From assembly GCA_963734725.1 (NCBI GenBank), contig CAVTIX010000028.1:124001-188000 (forward strand): a stretch of 64,000 bases of DNA, read 5' to 3'. The notes under the pieces are model-generated. The model was not told the DNA's origin and made no database searches. It worked only from the letters and a program-made list of their open reading frames with translations. The DNA is from DASXKD01 sp963734725 (lineage in GTDB: Bacteria; Actinomycetota; Actinomycetes; Streptosporangiales; Streptosporangiaceae). Numbering within the stretch: the stretch's first letter is position 1; every line of letters begins with the position of its first letter. Made by a program: the position numbers and the translations under genes. Below, piece after piece: positions 16,632 through 26,056 of the stretch.

Positions 16632-18083
16632 ATGACGGACCGCGAGCGAGAGGTCAACGTCGTCGTCATTGGCATGGGACCGGGCGGCGAGCACGCGGCG
16701 GGCACGCTTGCCGAGGCCGGGTTGTCGGTGGCGGGCGTGGAGGGCCGGCTGGTCGGCGGCGAGTGCCCGTACTGGGGATGCGTCCCGTCGAAGATGATGA
16801 TCAGGGCCGGGAACCTGCTCGCCGAGGCCCGCCGGATCCCCGGCATGGCGGGCCGCGCGGAGGTCCAGGCGGACTGGGCGCCGGTGGCCCGCCGGATCCG
16901 CGATGAGGCCACCGACAATTGGGACGACACGGTGGCGGCCGACCGGTTCACCGGCCTGGGCGGGATCCTGGTGCGCGGGCACGGGCGGATCACCGCGCCC
17001 GGCCAGGTCACAGTCACTCCCGCCGCCGGCCGGGACGGCGCGCCGCAGGTGCTGCGGGCGAGCCGGGGCATCGTCGTCGCCTCGGGCAGCAAGCCCGCGG
17101 TCCCACCGATCCCCGGCCTGGCCGGCACCCCGTTCTGGACCAACCACAAGGCGATCGAGGCGGAGCGGGCACCTGAGTCGCTGGTGGTGCTCGGCGGTGG
17201 CGCCGTCGGCGCCGAACTGGCGCAGGTGTTCGCCCGGTTCGGCAGCCGGGTCACCATCGCGGAGGGCGCGGACCGGCTGTTGCGGCTGGAAGAGCCCGAG
17301 GCCGGGGACCTGCTCGCCCGGGTGTTCGCCCGGGAGGGCATCGCGGTGCGGACCGGCCGCCCCGCGGCCGCCGTGGCCTACTCCCCGGCCGGTGGTTTCA
17401 CGGTCACCCTGGACGGCGGCGAAGAGCTCAGCGGGGAGGCGCTGCTGGTGGCCACCGGCCGCCGCGCCGACCTCGCCGCGGTCGGCGCCGGAGCGGCCGG
17501 GATCGACGAGCGGCTGCGCGCCATCCCGGTGGACGAACACATGCGAGCCGCGCCCGGTGTGTGGGCGCTGGGCGACATCACCGGCAAGGGCGAGTTCACG
17601 CACGTGTCCATGTACCAGGCGGACATCGTCATCAACGACATCCTGGGCAGGGACGGATGGCCAGCCGAGTATCACGCGGTGCCCCGCGTCACCTTCACCG
17701 ACCCGGAGATCGGCGCGGTGGGGCTGACCGAGCAGGAGGCACGGGATAAGGGGCTGACCGTGCGCACCAGCGTGAAACAGTTGCCTGAGACGGCCCGCGG
17801 CTGGATCCACAAGGCCGGCAACGACGGGTTCATCAAGCTCGTGGAGGACTGTGACCGCGGGGTGCTGGCCGGTGCCACCTCGGCGGGCCCGTGCGGGGGC
17901 GAGGTGCTGGGCGCGCTGGCGGTGGCGGTGCACGCCGCGGTGCCGGTCCAGCGCCTGCGCGAGATGATCTACGCCTACCCCACGTTCCACCGCGCCATCG
18001 AAGATGCGCTGGCCGGCCTGGGGCCGCCGGGCCGGGGCTGGTGCCCTTGTGACGAGGCGCGGGCGCCCCAGGCGCTGGGGTAA
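16632..18083 (+). CDS. FAD-dependent pyridine nucleotide-disulfide oxidoreductase
   Basis: A 483-residue flavoprotein of the lipoamide dehydrogenase/mercuric reductase class. The FAD loop GMGPGGEHAAG, the redox disulfide GGECPYWGCVPSK (CX4C), the NAD(P) loop LGGGAVGAEL and the second FAD motif WALGDITG are intact. The C-terminus has YAYPTFHRAIEDAL, where the family places its active-site His. The start ATG 16632 has GGGGAGGAGA ahead of it; an upstream ATG at 16608 is less likely. No partner gene such as merA-type metal genes is adjacent, so the substrate is unknown. Confidence 0.88.
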   Translation: MTDREREVNVVVIGMGPGGEHAAGTLAEAGLSVAGVEGRLVGGECPYWGCVPSKMMIRAGNLLAEARRIPGMAGRAEVQADWAPVARRIRDEATDNWDDTVAADRFTGLGGILVRGHGRITAPGQVTVTPAAGRDGAPQVLRASRGIVVASGSKPAVPPIPGLAGTPFWTNHKAIEAERAPESLVVLGGGAVGAELAQVFARFGSRVTIAEGADRLLRLEEPEAGDLLARVFAREGIAVRTGRPAAAVAYSPAGGFTVTLDGGEELSGEALLVATGRRADLAAVGAGAAGIDERLRAIPVDEHMRAAPGVWALGDITGKGEFTHVSMYQADIVINDILGRDGWPAEYHAVPRVTFTDPEIGAVGLTEQEARDKGLTVRTSVKQLPETARGWIHKAGNDGFIKLVEDCDRGVLAGATSAGPCGGEVLGALAVAVHAAVPVQRLREMIYAYPTFHRAIEDALAGLGPPGRGWCPCDEARAPQALG

Positions 18084-18095
18084 CAGACGGCCTAG

Positions 18096-18121
18096 CGGCC
18101 GGGCCCCGCGGGGCCCGGCCG
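18096..18121. terminator. bidirectional intrinsic hairpin between convergent genes
   Basis: A perfect 26-nt palindrome with arms CGGCCGGGCCCCG and CGGGGCCCGGCCG lies between the convergent oxidoreductase and BNR-protein genes. There is no T tract, as is common for hairpin terminators in high-GC actinomycetes. Confidence 0.75.
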
Positions 18122-18141
18122 CCGGATACCTGCTGGCGCGG

Positions 18142-20067
18142 CTAGGACGCCGGCATCGTTCTGGTGTAGATCTGCTGGTCGTTGGCGATCAGGCCGTTCG
18201 GCTCGGCGAAGGTGCACACTGCGGGCGGCGTGCTCGGCGTGGCTGTGCCCGGGCACAGCAACGCGTCCGGGTTCCTGGTGTCCGACCACAGCGGATGGAC
18301 CCCGGACACCGCCGCCACGCCCGTGTAGTCGCCGATGAACTGGCTGTTGCCATTGCCGTCGGGGAACTGCGTCGGCAACGGCATGGACGCGGAGGTGGCC
18401 CGGCTCACCGTGAAGGTGGACAGGTTCGTCGAGGTGGACACGCTGATGTCCATGGCCCCGGTGAACTCAGCCCTCCCGTACTGTCGGTCGTAGTAGGAGG
18501 TGGCCAGGGTGCCCGTGGGCGTGATGGCGGCCCACTGGAACCACTGGTCGGTGCGCTTCTGCCGCGCCGCCGTGTTGACGACCGGCAGGAGCCGCGGGTC
18601 GACCGTGCTCCCGGTGAACGACGCCCCGGCGTTGTTGGAGACGCTGAGCATGATCTTGTTGTTGCAGGCCCCAGCCATCTTGACGCCGGTGTAGAGCTGG
18701 CCGCCGGTCGTCGTGCTGTTCCCGGCGGGCGCGCAGCCGTTGGACTCGTTCGAGTCACGGTTGATGTAGGAACCGATCGTCACTACGACCTGGCGGGGGT
18801 TGCGCGGGTTCACCCCTCCGGAGGGGTAGTTGCTCGCCCGGAACACCGAGTTCTGCGTCGTGCCCTTTTCCGGAACGCAGGCCCGGAACGGGTCGGAGTT
18901 CTGGAAGGCGAAACAGTCCGGCAGTTCGTAGTAGTTGGCCACCTTGACCGGCGAGCCGAAGCTCTGCCCGCCGTTGGTGGACTTGGTCAGCAGCACCTGG
19001 AAGTGGTTGTCGCTGCCGGTGTTGGTCGTGTTGAAGTTGGAGTAGGCGATGTAGAGCGTGCCGTTGGGGGCGGTGAACGGGTCGGCGAACTGGTTATTGT
19101 TGCAGGTCCCCTGGGGCGTAGCCGTGCTGCCGGGGTTGCACAGCGAACTCGTGGTGCTCACCAGGACCGGGCTGCTGAAGGTCTGCCCGTAGTCGTCGGA
19201 GTGCACCTCGTAGATGTAGGCGGTGCCGTCCGCGGCGAACAGCGTCCACGCCACGTAGATCCGGTCCCGGAACGGGCTGGTCGGGCTGTTGTCGATCGTC
19301 ATGTACGGCTTGTCGTTCAGTATGGCGCCGGTGGTGTCGAACGTCTCGACCGCGGGATGCCCGGTGAAGTTCCAGGACGCCCCGGCGTCGCCGGTGGACC
19401 GGAACACGTACACGGCGCTGGAGGTGTCGGGGTTGTTGGTCACGCCCCCCGGCCCGCGCATGAACACCTGGCAGGAGTAGTAGGCGTTCCCCCTGCTGTC
19501 CCAGGCCACCGACGGGTCGCCGCTCGCCTGCCAGTACTGCCGCGCCACACCGCCGAACGCGGTGCCGCGGGTGAACCCGTTGGGCATGGTGCTGTCGGTC
19601 CAGCTTGCCCCGCCGTTGCGGCTGTAGGCGGTGCCGCAGGTGCCGTCACCGCGGCGGTAGTCGTTGAACCCCGCCACGATCTGGCGCGGGTTGAGCGGGT
19701 TCTGCGCGATCGCGGTCTCGTTCTGCGCCTGGGCGCGGCCCTGCAGGTCCGCGTCGGTGACGTTCAGGCAGTTCTGGTTGACCAGGACGTTGGACCCGAG
19801 GTTGTGCGGGCACAGGTTCACGCCGGAGTTGCTCCTCCGGGGGCCTGCCTTTACCGCGGGCGTCTTGGTCGACACGCCGATGCCGGCCTCGAACGAGGCG
19901 AACCCCGACAGGTGCTCCTTCTGCGATTTGGTCAGTCCGTGCAGCGAGATGCGGTGAACGGCGGCGCTCGCGCGCTGTGTTCGTGATGCGGACGGTGCGA
20001 TCGCTAGTGCGACGGCCAGGGCGATGGCGCAAACCCCCGCCAATGCCAGGATCGATCGAGACTTCAC
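18142..20067 (-). CDS. secreted sialidase/BNR-repeat-like protein
   Basis: A 641-residue exported protein. A signal peptide is evident: MKSRS, a hydrophobic Ala/Leu stretch, then ASRTQRASA. The mature part contains repeated Asp-box-like turns (SRNGGASWTDS, STGDAGASW, SDDYGQTFSSP, STNGGQSFGSP, SNNAGASFTG), typical of multi-blade beta-propellers. The catalytic residues of true sialidases are not evident, so the ligand is unknown. GTG 20067 has GGGAGG 9 nt upstream. Even spacing of the boxes suggests a six- or seven-blade propeller. Confidence 0.82.
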   Translation of the reverse strand: MKSRSILALAGVCAIALAVALAIAPSASRTQRASAAVHRISLHGLTKSQKEHLSGFASFEAGIGVSTKTPAVKAGPRRSNSGVNLCPHNLGSNVLVNQNCLNVTDADLQGRAQAQNETAIAQNPLNPRQIVAGFNDYRRGDGTCGTAYSRNGGASWTDSTMPNGFTRGTAFGGVARQYWQASGDPSVAWDSRGNAYYSCQVFMRGPGGVTNNPDTSSAVYVFRSTGDAGASWNFTGHPAVETFDTTGAILNDKPYMTIDNSPTSPFRDRIYVAWTLFAADGTAYIYEVHSDDYGQTFSSPVLVSTTSSLCNPGSTATPQGTCNNNQFADPFTAPNGTLYIAYSNFNTTNTGSDNHFQVLLTKSTNGGQSFGSPVKVANYYELPDCFAFQNSDPFRACVPEKGTTQNSVFRASNYPSGGVNPRNPRQVVVTIGSYINRDSNESNGCAPAGNSTTTGGQLYTGVKMAGACNNKIMLSVSNNAGASFTGSTVDPRLLPVVNTAARQKRTDQWFQWAAITPTGTLATSYYDRQYGRAEFTGAMDISVSTSTNLSTFTVSRATSASMPLPTQFPDGNGNSQFIGDYTGVAAVSGVHPLWSDTRNPDALLCPGTATPSTPPAVCTFAEPNGLIANDQQIYTRTMPAS

Positions 20068-20311
20068 GTGTTGATCCTCCCGTGATCAGCGTCTGTGGTG
20101 CTGAGGGCTCACGGCGGCGGCACACGCGATTGTGACCAGGACCGCCGCCGCGGCATTGCTGGCGGCGCCCCCTTCCCTGTCTCTCCCATGTGCTGGCGCT
20201 GTGGCGCCAGCCACATCCGTCCCTTGCGTGCGACCCGCACGCTACGCTTCCAGGCTGTCCGGATCAAGGGCCCCCCGGGCTGGCAGGCGCCGCCGCGCCG
20301 GTTGCCGCCCG

Positions 20312-21577
20312 TCATGCTGGCTCGCCCGCGGGAGAGCCGGGCTGGGCCCGGTAGCGGGTGAAGCCGGGTAGCAGCAGGCAGACCAGGCCGACCGCCCCCA
20401 CGCAGAGCAGCCCGCCGGAGGCGATGGAGAACCGCGCGCTGGTGACGCTGGCCACCGCGCCCGCCCGGATCTGCCCGGCCGACGGCCCGACGCTGTAGCT
20501 GAGCAGTTCGAGCCCGGCCATCCGGCCGCGGATTCGGTCGGGGATGGTCTGGTTCCACAGCGTGCCACGGAAGATCCCGCTCACCATGTCGGCGGCCCCG
20601 GCCAGCACCAGGAAGCCCAGCGCCGCCCAGATGTCGGGCGCCAGGCCGAACCCGGTGATCAGCACCCCCCAGCTCGCGGCCGAGACCGCAATGGCCACGC
20701 CGTGCCTGCGCACCCGGCCCATCCAGCCGCTAACCACGGTGATCGCGAGGGCGCCTGCCGACGGCGCCGCGAACATCAGCCCCGCAGCCCACGGGGCATG
20801 CAGGTTGACGGCCACGAACGGGAACAGGGCGGCCGGGTAGGAGAGCGTCATCGCAGCGAGGTCGGCCAGATAGGAGCCGAGCAGGTCCTGGCGCTTGCGG
20901 GCCAAGCCGAATCCGGCCGCGATGCTCCGCAGGCCGAGAGCGGCGCCGGTCACTGGCTGGCCCTCGGCGGCGGGCGCGGGCAGCGGCCGCACCAGCCACA
21001 GGAAGCCGAACGATATGACGAAGCTGACCGTATCCAGCCCGTACACGTACTCCGGGCCCGGACCGGCGGCGAGGACGCCGCCCAGGGTTGTCCCGGCGAG
21101 GTAGGACGCGTTCTGAGACATGGACATCAGCGCCCCGGCCGCCATGAGCTGATCCTTGGTCACCACGCGTGGCATCGACGCCTCGAGTGACGGCCGCTGG
21201 AGCGCGGCCATCGCCATCATCAGCGCCGTGACCACGTACAGCAGCCAGACGGCGGGGTGCGGCGCCAGGGCGTTCAGCATGAGAACTGCCGCGCAGCAGG
21301 CGAGGCCAGCCTCGCACGCGACGCTCAGCCGGCGCCGGTCGAACCGGTCCGCGAGCACCCCGCCGTAGAGGCCGAACACCACCAGCGGCACCAGTTCGAC
21401 CGCACCGAGCAGGCCGACCGCGAAGGTGGACCCGGTGAGCTGTCGGGCCTGGACGAGCAGGGCTACTTCGGTGGCATCAGTGCCCAGCGCGGTGACGGTG
21501 CGGCTGGCGTACAGCAGCCGGAAATCGCGTGAGGTCCGCAGCGGAGTCAGGTCGGCCCGGAGCCTCGGCCGGCTCAA
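20312..21577 (-). CDS. MFS transporter (enterobactin-exporter-like)
   Basis: A 421-residue major facilitator with about 12 hydrophobic segments. The family loop GGVLADRFDRRRL between helices 2 and 3 is present, as is the second-half counterpart GWMGRVRRHGVA. It resembles the MFS_3 exporter group. TTG at 21577 gives the natural N-terminus (RDFRLLYASRTVTALG), though no strong ribosome site is visible. The substrate is unknown. It lies about 110 bp after the MetE-like gene on the same strand. Confidence 0.87.
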   Translation of the reverse strand: MSRPRLRADLTPLRTSRDFRLLYASRTVTALGTDATEVALLVQARQLTGSTFAVGLLGAVELVPLVVFGLYGGVLADRFDRRRLSVACEAGLACCAAVLMLNALAPHPAVWLLYVVTALMMAMAALQRPSLEASMPRVVTKDQLMAAGALMSMSQNASYLAGTTLGGVLAAGPGPEYVYGLDTVSFVISFGFLWLVRPLPAPAAEGQPVTGAALGLRSIAAGFGLARKRQDLLGSYLADLAAMTLSYPAALFPFVAVNLHAPWAAGLMFAAPSAGALAITVVSGWMGRVRRHGVAIAVSAASWGVLITGFGLAPDIWAALGFLVLAGAADMVSGIFRGTLWNQTIPDRIRGRMAGLELLSYSVGPSAGQIRAGAVASVTSARFSIASGGLLCVGAVGLVCLLLPGFTRYRAQPGSPAGEPA

Positions 21578-21688
21578 CGCGGCGCGGGCACTGGGCTTGC
21601 CGTGGCGCGGGGCCGTTGTCCAGGCACGACGGCGACGCTATTGCGCTCCCCCGCGGCCCGCAACAGAGTTTCCCTGTTGGCCGGGCGC

Positions 21689-22810
21689 TTACCCCCAGAC
21701 GTCGTGGGCGACCTTGACGATCAGTTCGAGCTTGGCCACTTCCTGCTCGTAGCTGAGCACGTTGCCCTCGACCGTGGAGGAGAAGCCGCACTGCGGCGAC
21801 AGGCACAACTGGTCCAGCGACACGAACTTCGACGCCTGGCCGATCCGGCGCTTGAGCGTATCCGGGTCTTCGAGCTCGCCCCGCTTGGTGGTCACCAGGC
21901 CGAGCACGACCATCTTGCCGGGCGGCACGAAGCGTAGCGGCTCGAAGCCGCCGGAGCGCTCGTCGTCGTACTCGAGGAAGAAACCGTCCACGTTCAGCTC
22001 GCCGAACAGCGCTTCGGCGACGAAGTCGTACCCGCCCGACGCGGCCCACGAGGACCGGAAGTTGCCCCGGCACAGGTGCGTGGTCACCGCTATGCCCGCG
22101 GGCTTGGCCGCGAGCGCGGCGTTGACCTGGCGGATGTAGCGCAGGTGCAGGTGCTCGGCGTCCTCGCCGCGCCCGGCGATCTCCGCCCGCTGCGCCGGGT
22201 CGTTGAGATAGGCGAGGCTGGTGTCGTCGAACTGCAGGTAGGTGCAGCCCAGGGCGGCCAGCCGCGCCACCTCGTCGGCGTAGGCCGCGGCAAGGTCGCT
22301 CCAGAACTCCTCGATGTCCGGGTAGACCGCGGGGTCGATCGCGGCGGGCCCGCCGCGGTAATGGACCATGTTCGGCGAGGGGATCGTCAGCTTGGCCGTT
22401 GAGGCGCCCGCCAGCGACGTGAGGTAGGAGAAATCCTCTTCGAAGATCGTCTTCGCCATGTGGATCTTGCTGCCCACATGCAGCGCGGCCGGGGTGAACT
22501 CGATATCCCCGCCCGGGTTGTGGAACCGCACCGCCAGGTTGCCAGGCGCCTTGCTGACCCCGCCGATCTGGTAGATGAAGTCCATGTGCCAGGAGGCACG
22601 GCGGAACTCGCCGTCAGTGGCCGACTGCAGGCCGGCGTTTTGCTGCATCGCCACCACGCCGGCGATGGCCTCATCTTCGGCGGCCCGCAACTGCTGTGCG
22701 GTGATCAGGCCGGCCGCGAAGTCGTCGCGGGCCGCGAGCACGCTGGCGGGGCGGAGCAGGCTGCCGACATGGTCGGCGCGGAAGGGCGGGGTGGTTCGCA
22801 TGGGCAACAT
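21689..22810 (-). CDS. cobalamin-independent methionine synthase-like protein (MetE C-terminal family)
   Basis: A 373-residue protein corresponding to the C-terminal barrel of MetE. The start FRADHVGSLLRP is the YxjG/YxjH family signature. Zinc ligands are expected in THLCRGN and SPQCGFSS, with an acidic residue in FFLEYDD. These short homologues may use a methyl donor other than folate, so the methyl-group source is open. ATG 22810 is preceded by GGAGAG. No S-box or B12 riboswitch was recognised upstream. Confidence 0.87.
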   Translation of the reverse strand: MLPMRTTPPFRADHVGSLLRPASVLAARDDFAAGLITAQQLRAAEDEAIAGVVAMQQNAGLQSATDGEFRRASWHMDFIYQIGGVSKAPGNLAVRFHNPGGDIEFTPAALHVGSKIHMAKTIFEEDFSYLTSLAGASTAKLTIPSPNMVHYRGGPAAIDPAVYPDIEEFWSDLAAAYADEVARLAALGCTYLQFDDTSLAYLNDPAQRAEIAGRGEDAEHLHLRYIRQVNAALAAKPAGIAVTTHLCRGNFRSSWAASGGYDFVAEALFGELNVDGFFLEYDDERSGGFEPLRFVPPGKMVVLGLVTTKRGELEDPDTLKRRIGQASKFVSLDQLCLSPQCGFSSTVEGNVLSYEQEVAKLELIVKVAHDVWG

Positions 22811-22860
22811 CGTTGCGCTCTCCGCACGCGACGGTCAATCCGCGCGGGTATCGCCCGCTC

Positions 22861-23041
22861 AGGGCGTGTCCCGTAGATCTACGCCGTCGCGAGCGGCCGC
22901 ATGGAGGGGGACGGGGAGGCGGGCAGGGGATCGCAAGGCGGAGGAGGCGCCCATAGCGGAGCTATGGGCGACGACGACAACGCCGCGAGCCGCCCGTCTG
23001 GCGGACGCGCAGCAGGCTGAATGATCTATGGGACATGCCCT
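22861..23041. mobile_element. MITE-like element with 19-bp terminal inverted repeats
   Basis: The ends AGGGCGTGTCCCGTAGATC (22861-22879) and the reverse complement of 23023-23041 match at 17 of 19 positions. Inside is a perfect hairpin GCCCATAGC-GGA-GCTATGGGC. There is no coding capacity. The right end supplies the TAG stop of the adjacent marR gene. Small non-autonomous elements of this look are known in streptomycetes; no parent transposase is in the window. Confidence 0.8.
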
Positions 23042-23540
23042 AGTCCGGGGCCGCGGGCCGTGGCCCGTGGCGCGGGGGCGCACCGGGCAGGGCCCGCCCG
23101 GCTAGGCCCTGGTCGCGGGCGAGGTGCTGGAGCAGCGCGGTGAGCTGGTCCCGCTCCGCGACGCTCAGGCCGGAGGTGATGGCGGCCTCGTGCGCCCGGG
23201 TGACATCTCTGACCCGTACCAGCATCGCGGTGCCCGCTTCGGTCAGGCAAAGGGCGTGCGAGCGCCGGTCGGCCGGGTTGCGCCTGCGTTCGACCAGCCC
23301 GAGCTTTTCCAGCTCGTCGGTGAGGAACACCATCCGGGTGGGGTTCACCCCCAGCAGCTCGGCGATCGCCTGCTGCGACCTGCCGTCGTTCTCGGCCAGG
23401 CGGACCAGCATCCCGGCGTGGCGCTGCTCAATGCCGAGCGGCTCAAGCCGCTCCCCGAACACCCGGGCCAGGTGGAACCCCAGCTGCACCAGCAGGAATG
23501 CGATGCCGCTCTCCGGCTGTGCGAGATCCGGGGTCTCCAT
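23040..23540 (-). CDS. MarR-family transcriptional regulator
   Basis: A protein of about 166 residues. The winged helix is clear: SQQAIAELLGVNPTRMVFL is the recognition region and ERRRNPADRRSHALCLT is the wing. ATG 23540 lies 6 nt after a TAGTAT -10 element, consistent with a leaderless transcript. The stop codon TAG (23042-23040) is provided by the end of the neighbouring MITE, so the Pro/Arg-rich tail may not be the original C-terminus. It is divergent from a membrane protein gene, its likely target, and inverted repeats lie between them. Confidence 0.88.
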   Translation of the reverse strand: METPDLAQPESGIAFLLVQLGFHLARVFGERLEPLGIEQRHAGMLVRLAENDGRSQQAIAELLGVNPTRMVFLTDELEKLGLVERRRNPADRRSHALCLTEAGTAMLVRVRDVTRAHEAAITSGLSVAERDQLTALLQHLARDQGLAGRALPGAPPRHGPRPAAPD

Positions 23541-23542
23541 CG

Positions 23543-23603
23543 GCAAATACTATCACCAGCAATATATTTGCGCCCGCAGATCATTACGCGATAGAACTAT
23601 CGA
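23543..23603. promoter_or_regulatory. divergent marR promoter region with two inverted repeats
   Basis: GCAAATA (23543-23549) pairs with TATTTGC (23565-23571) and overlaps the marR -10 element TAGTAT (minus strand, 23552-23547). A second, perfect palindrome, CGATAGAACTATCG, lies at 23590-23603, about 37 bp before the membrane gene start. Both are AT-rich in a GC-rich genome and are reasonable MarR operators. Confidence 0.5.
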
Positions 23604-23640
23604 TGACGGTAAACTAGTTCTCGCATCGGAGGTGACGACG

Positions 23641-24156
23641 ATGCTCGACACGGGTTCCACTGAAGTGCGCGGCGGCGCCAGGGCCGCCCACCTGGACGTA
23701 GCGCGCCGGACGGCCCTGGGCATGGGGATTGCCGTGGTTGTCCAGTACGCGCTGGGCATATGGGTGAATCTGTATGTCACGGTGCCAGCGCGCGATCAGG
23801 GCGGCGGCTTCCTGGCCGCGATCGGCCGGGCCCTGGCGAACGGCCCGGTGGCGCTCGGCATCCACGCCGGGCTGGGCCTGCTGCTCATCCTCGGGTCCAT
23901 CAGCCTGGTCGTCAGGTCGGTGCTATCGCGCAACCGCGCCCTGATCGTGCTGTCGGCGGTGTTCCTCCTGGCGTTGCTCGGCGCCGCTTCCTCGGGCGCG
24001 TCGTTTGTGGACTCCGGCCGCGACAGCGCATCGGCGTCGATGGCCATGCTGACCGGGGTGGCGCTGATCTGCTCGCTGCTCTCCCTCTACGTGCTGGGCA
24101 GCGCTCACGGCGCCGCCCAGCACGAAGGACAGGTCACTCCGGTTAGCCCCCGATGA
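23641..24156 (+). CDS. four-helix membrane protein divergent from marR
   Basis: A 171-residue protein of unknown family with about four membrane segments (ALGMGIAVVVQYALGIWV, GIHAGLGLLLILGSISLVV, LIVLSAVFLLALLG, AMLTGVALICSLLSLYVL). ATG 23641 has GGAGG with 8-nt spacing. Its promoter region is shared with the MarR gene, which probably represses it. The last 14 bp overlap the end of the convergent GH53 gene. No catalytic motif was recognised. Confidence 0.75.
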   Translation: MLDTGSTEVRGGARAAHLDVARRTALGMGIAVVVQYALGIWVNLYVTVPARDQGGGFLAAIGRALANGPVALGIHAGLGLLLILGSISLVVRSVLSRNRALIVLSAVFLLALLGAASSGASFVDSGRDSASASMAMLTGVALICSLLSLYVLGSAHGAAQHEGQVTPVSPR

Positions 24157-25915
24157 TGCAAGGGGTGTTCCACGGGTCGTAGCTCGCGCAGACGCTCGTC
24201 GGGTTGCCGAAGATCCCGATGGACGGCAGCGCGGCGCCCTGGAAGTCGAACAGGGTGAGGTTGGTGTTGGGCGACCCCACGCCGGCCCCGGGTTCCCAGC
24301 CCACGCCGGGGATCCAGTCCGGCGCCCAGTAGAACAGCCCCATGCCGAGCCCGTTGGGCACCTGCGCGAGAATCGACAGCTCGTCGTTGACGAAGGAGAG
24401 CTGGCCGCCCGGGGTCGCCGGGTACCCGGCGGAGATCTGGCTGGGCTGCCAGACGAAGTTGCCGGTGCTGTCGCCGGGCTGTTCGTTGCCGTTGGCGAGC
24501 GTCCAGGCGTACTGCGTCTCCGCGATGATGATCGGTTTGCCGAACTGGGTCGCCAGCGCGTCCACGTTCGCCTTCATCTGCGAGATCGTGCCGTGGAAGA
24601 ACGGGTAGTAGGACAGGCCGATCACGTCGAACGGGACGCCCCGGGAGATCAGGTTCTGATAGAAGGCCTGGCTCGTCTGGTTGTTGCCGCCCTGGTCGTA
24701 ATGCATCATGATCAGCAGTTTGTGCCCGGGCGGGTTGCCCGCCCGGGCCCCGGCGACGCCGGCCTTGAGCAGGGTGGCCAGGTTGTCCCAGCCGGTGCCC
24801 GCGCTCGGGTCGACCTGGCCGACCGGCCACAGGATCCCGTTCCGGATCTCGTTGCCTATGGACACCAGGTCGACCGGCGTGTTCTGCTGCGCGAAGGCCG
24901 AGATCACCTGCTGGGTGTAGGACTGCACGGTCGCCGCGAGCTGGTTGAGGTCCTGGTCCTGCCACGCGGCGGGGATGTCCTGGTGCTGCGGGTCCGCCCA
25001 GAAGTCGGAGTACATGATGTCCAGGTAGATCCGCATCCCGGCCTGGTGCACCTGCCGGGCCAGGGCCAGGTCGCTGGCCAGGTTGCTGTAACCGGGCGGC
25101 GGGTTCACCCACAGCCGCATTCGCACGTAGTTGGCGCCGTTGTCGCGCATGATCGTGACCGGCGTGCCGGGGCGGCCGCGGTCGGTGAACCGGGCGCCGG
25201 CCGCCAGTTCCTGCGGGGTGAAGGAGAGGTCCGCGCCCAGCGCCATCCGCGCCGCCGCCGGGTCCGGCCCGAACAGCCGGAACTCGCCGATGCACACCGG
25301 CGCCCCGGTCCCGCTCTTGACGTTGATCTGGGCATAACGCGCCGTCGTGTGCGACGGGACGCCGATGTACATCGGGCTGCCCGCGTCGAGTGCGAGGTTC
25401 TGCGCCGTCGGCACCGTGGTCCACTGCCCCGAGCTTGACGCCAGCTGGATGGTGGCATCGGCGGACGGGGCGCCCGCGTCCAGGGTGATGCCGATTCCGT
25501 TCAGGGCACGGGCCTGGCCCAGGTCGATGGTGAGGGTGCCTTCCCACGCGTTCGGGCACCAGTCGGTGCCCGCGTCGCCGTCGATGGCGTTCGACGCCGG
25601 GTCCCCGGACTGAGATGAGTCCGCGCTCGCCTGGCCGGACAGCGCCCAGTCGATGCCCGGGCCCTGCTGGCTTCCGTTGCTGTTGGCCGGGGCGGCCAGG
25701 GCGGGTGCGGCGGCCGAGTGGGCCGGGAACGGGGCGGTGCCGGCGAGGCCGCCCGCGGGCCCGGCTATCGCCGCGCCCGAACCGGCGACCACGATCAGGG
25801 CCACCGGGGCGGCCGCCATGGCCGCTGCCCGCATCAGCTTGCGACGGCGCCCGCCCCACGTCATCGAAAGACTGGGAGGCACCCGCAAGAACACGTGACG
25901 TGTCAGGTTCGGCAT
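24143..25915 (-). CDS. secreted GH53 endo-beta-1,4-galactanase with F5/8-type C domain
   Basis: A 590-residue exported enzyme predicted to cut beta-1,4-galactan side chains of pectin or arabinogalactan. After a signal region (to about residue 55) comes a discoidin-like carbohydrate-binding domain (about 85-220: NAIDGDAGTDW, LTIDLGQARALNGIGI, YAQINV). The GH53 barrel starts at GADLSF; SIGNEIRNGILWP carries the acid/base Glu and IIAETQYAWT the nucleophile Glu. ATG 25915 has GGAGG 6 nt upstream, and an AT-rich stretch ahead includes TTGTGC-18-TTAGAT as a possible promoter. Confidence 0.9.
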   Translation of the reverse strand: MPNLTRHVFLRVPPSLSMTWGGRRRKLMRAAAMAAAPVALIVVAGSGAAIAGPAGGLAGTAPFPAHSAAAPALAAPANSNGSQQGPGIDWALSGQASADSSQSGDPASNAIDGDAGTDWCPNAWEGTLTIDLGQARALNGIGITLDAGAPSADATIQLASSSGQWTTVPTAQNLALDAGSPMYIGVPSHTTARYAQINVKSGTGAPVCIGEFRLFGPDPAAARMALGADLSFTPQELAAGARFTDRGRPGTPVTIMRDNGANYVRMRLWVNPPPGYSNLASDLALARQVHQAGMRIYLDIMYSDFWADPQHQDIPAAWQDQDLNQLAATVQSYTQQVISAFAQQNTPVDLVSIGNEIRNGILWPVGQVDPSAGTGWDNLATLLKAGVAGARAGNPPGHKLLIMMHYDQGGNNQTSQAFYQNLISRGVPFDVIGLSYYPFFHGTISQMKANVDALATQFGKPIIIAETQYAWTLANGNEQPGDSTGNFVWQPSQISAGYPATPGGQLSFVNDELSILAQVPNGLGMGLFYWAPDWIPGVGWEPGAGVGSPNTNLTLFDFQGAALPSIGIFGNPTSVCASYDPWNTPCIIGG

Positions 25916-26056
25916 CGAAAACCTCCGTTATCTAACAAAACCCAAACCTGCGCGCACAATAACTCCCAGGGATGCGGTCGGCAATGGGCTCGGGCGCACG
26001 TTTCGGCTCAGCGGGATAAGTTGGGCCCAGCCACGGAATAAGCGCGGAGGTCAGCC

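Noticed and set aside
16632..18083. Mercuric reductase
   Set aside because: The C-terminal vicinal cysteines and the N-terminal metal-binding domain of MerA are absent and no mer genes are adjacent; a generic disulfide oxidoreductase is the safer call.
18142..20067. True sialidase
   Set aside because: Asp-box-like turns are present, but the arginine triad and Tyr/Glu active site could not be identified.
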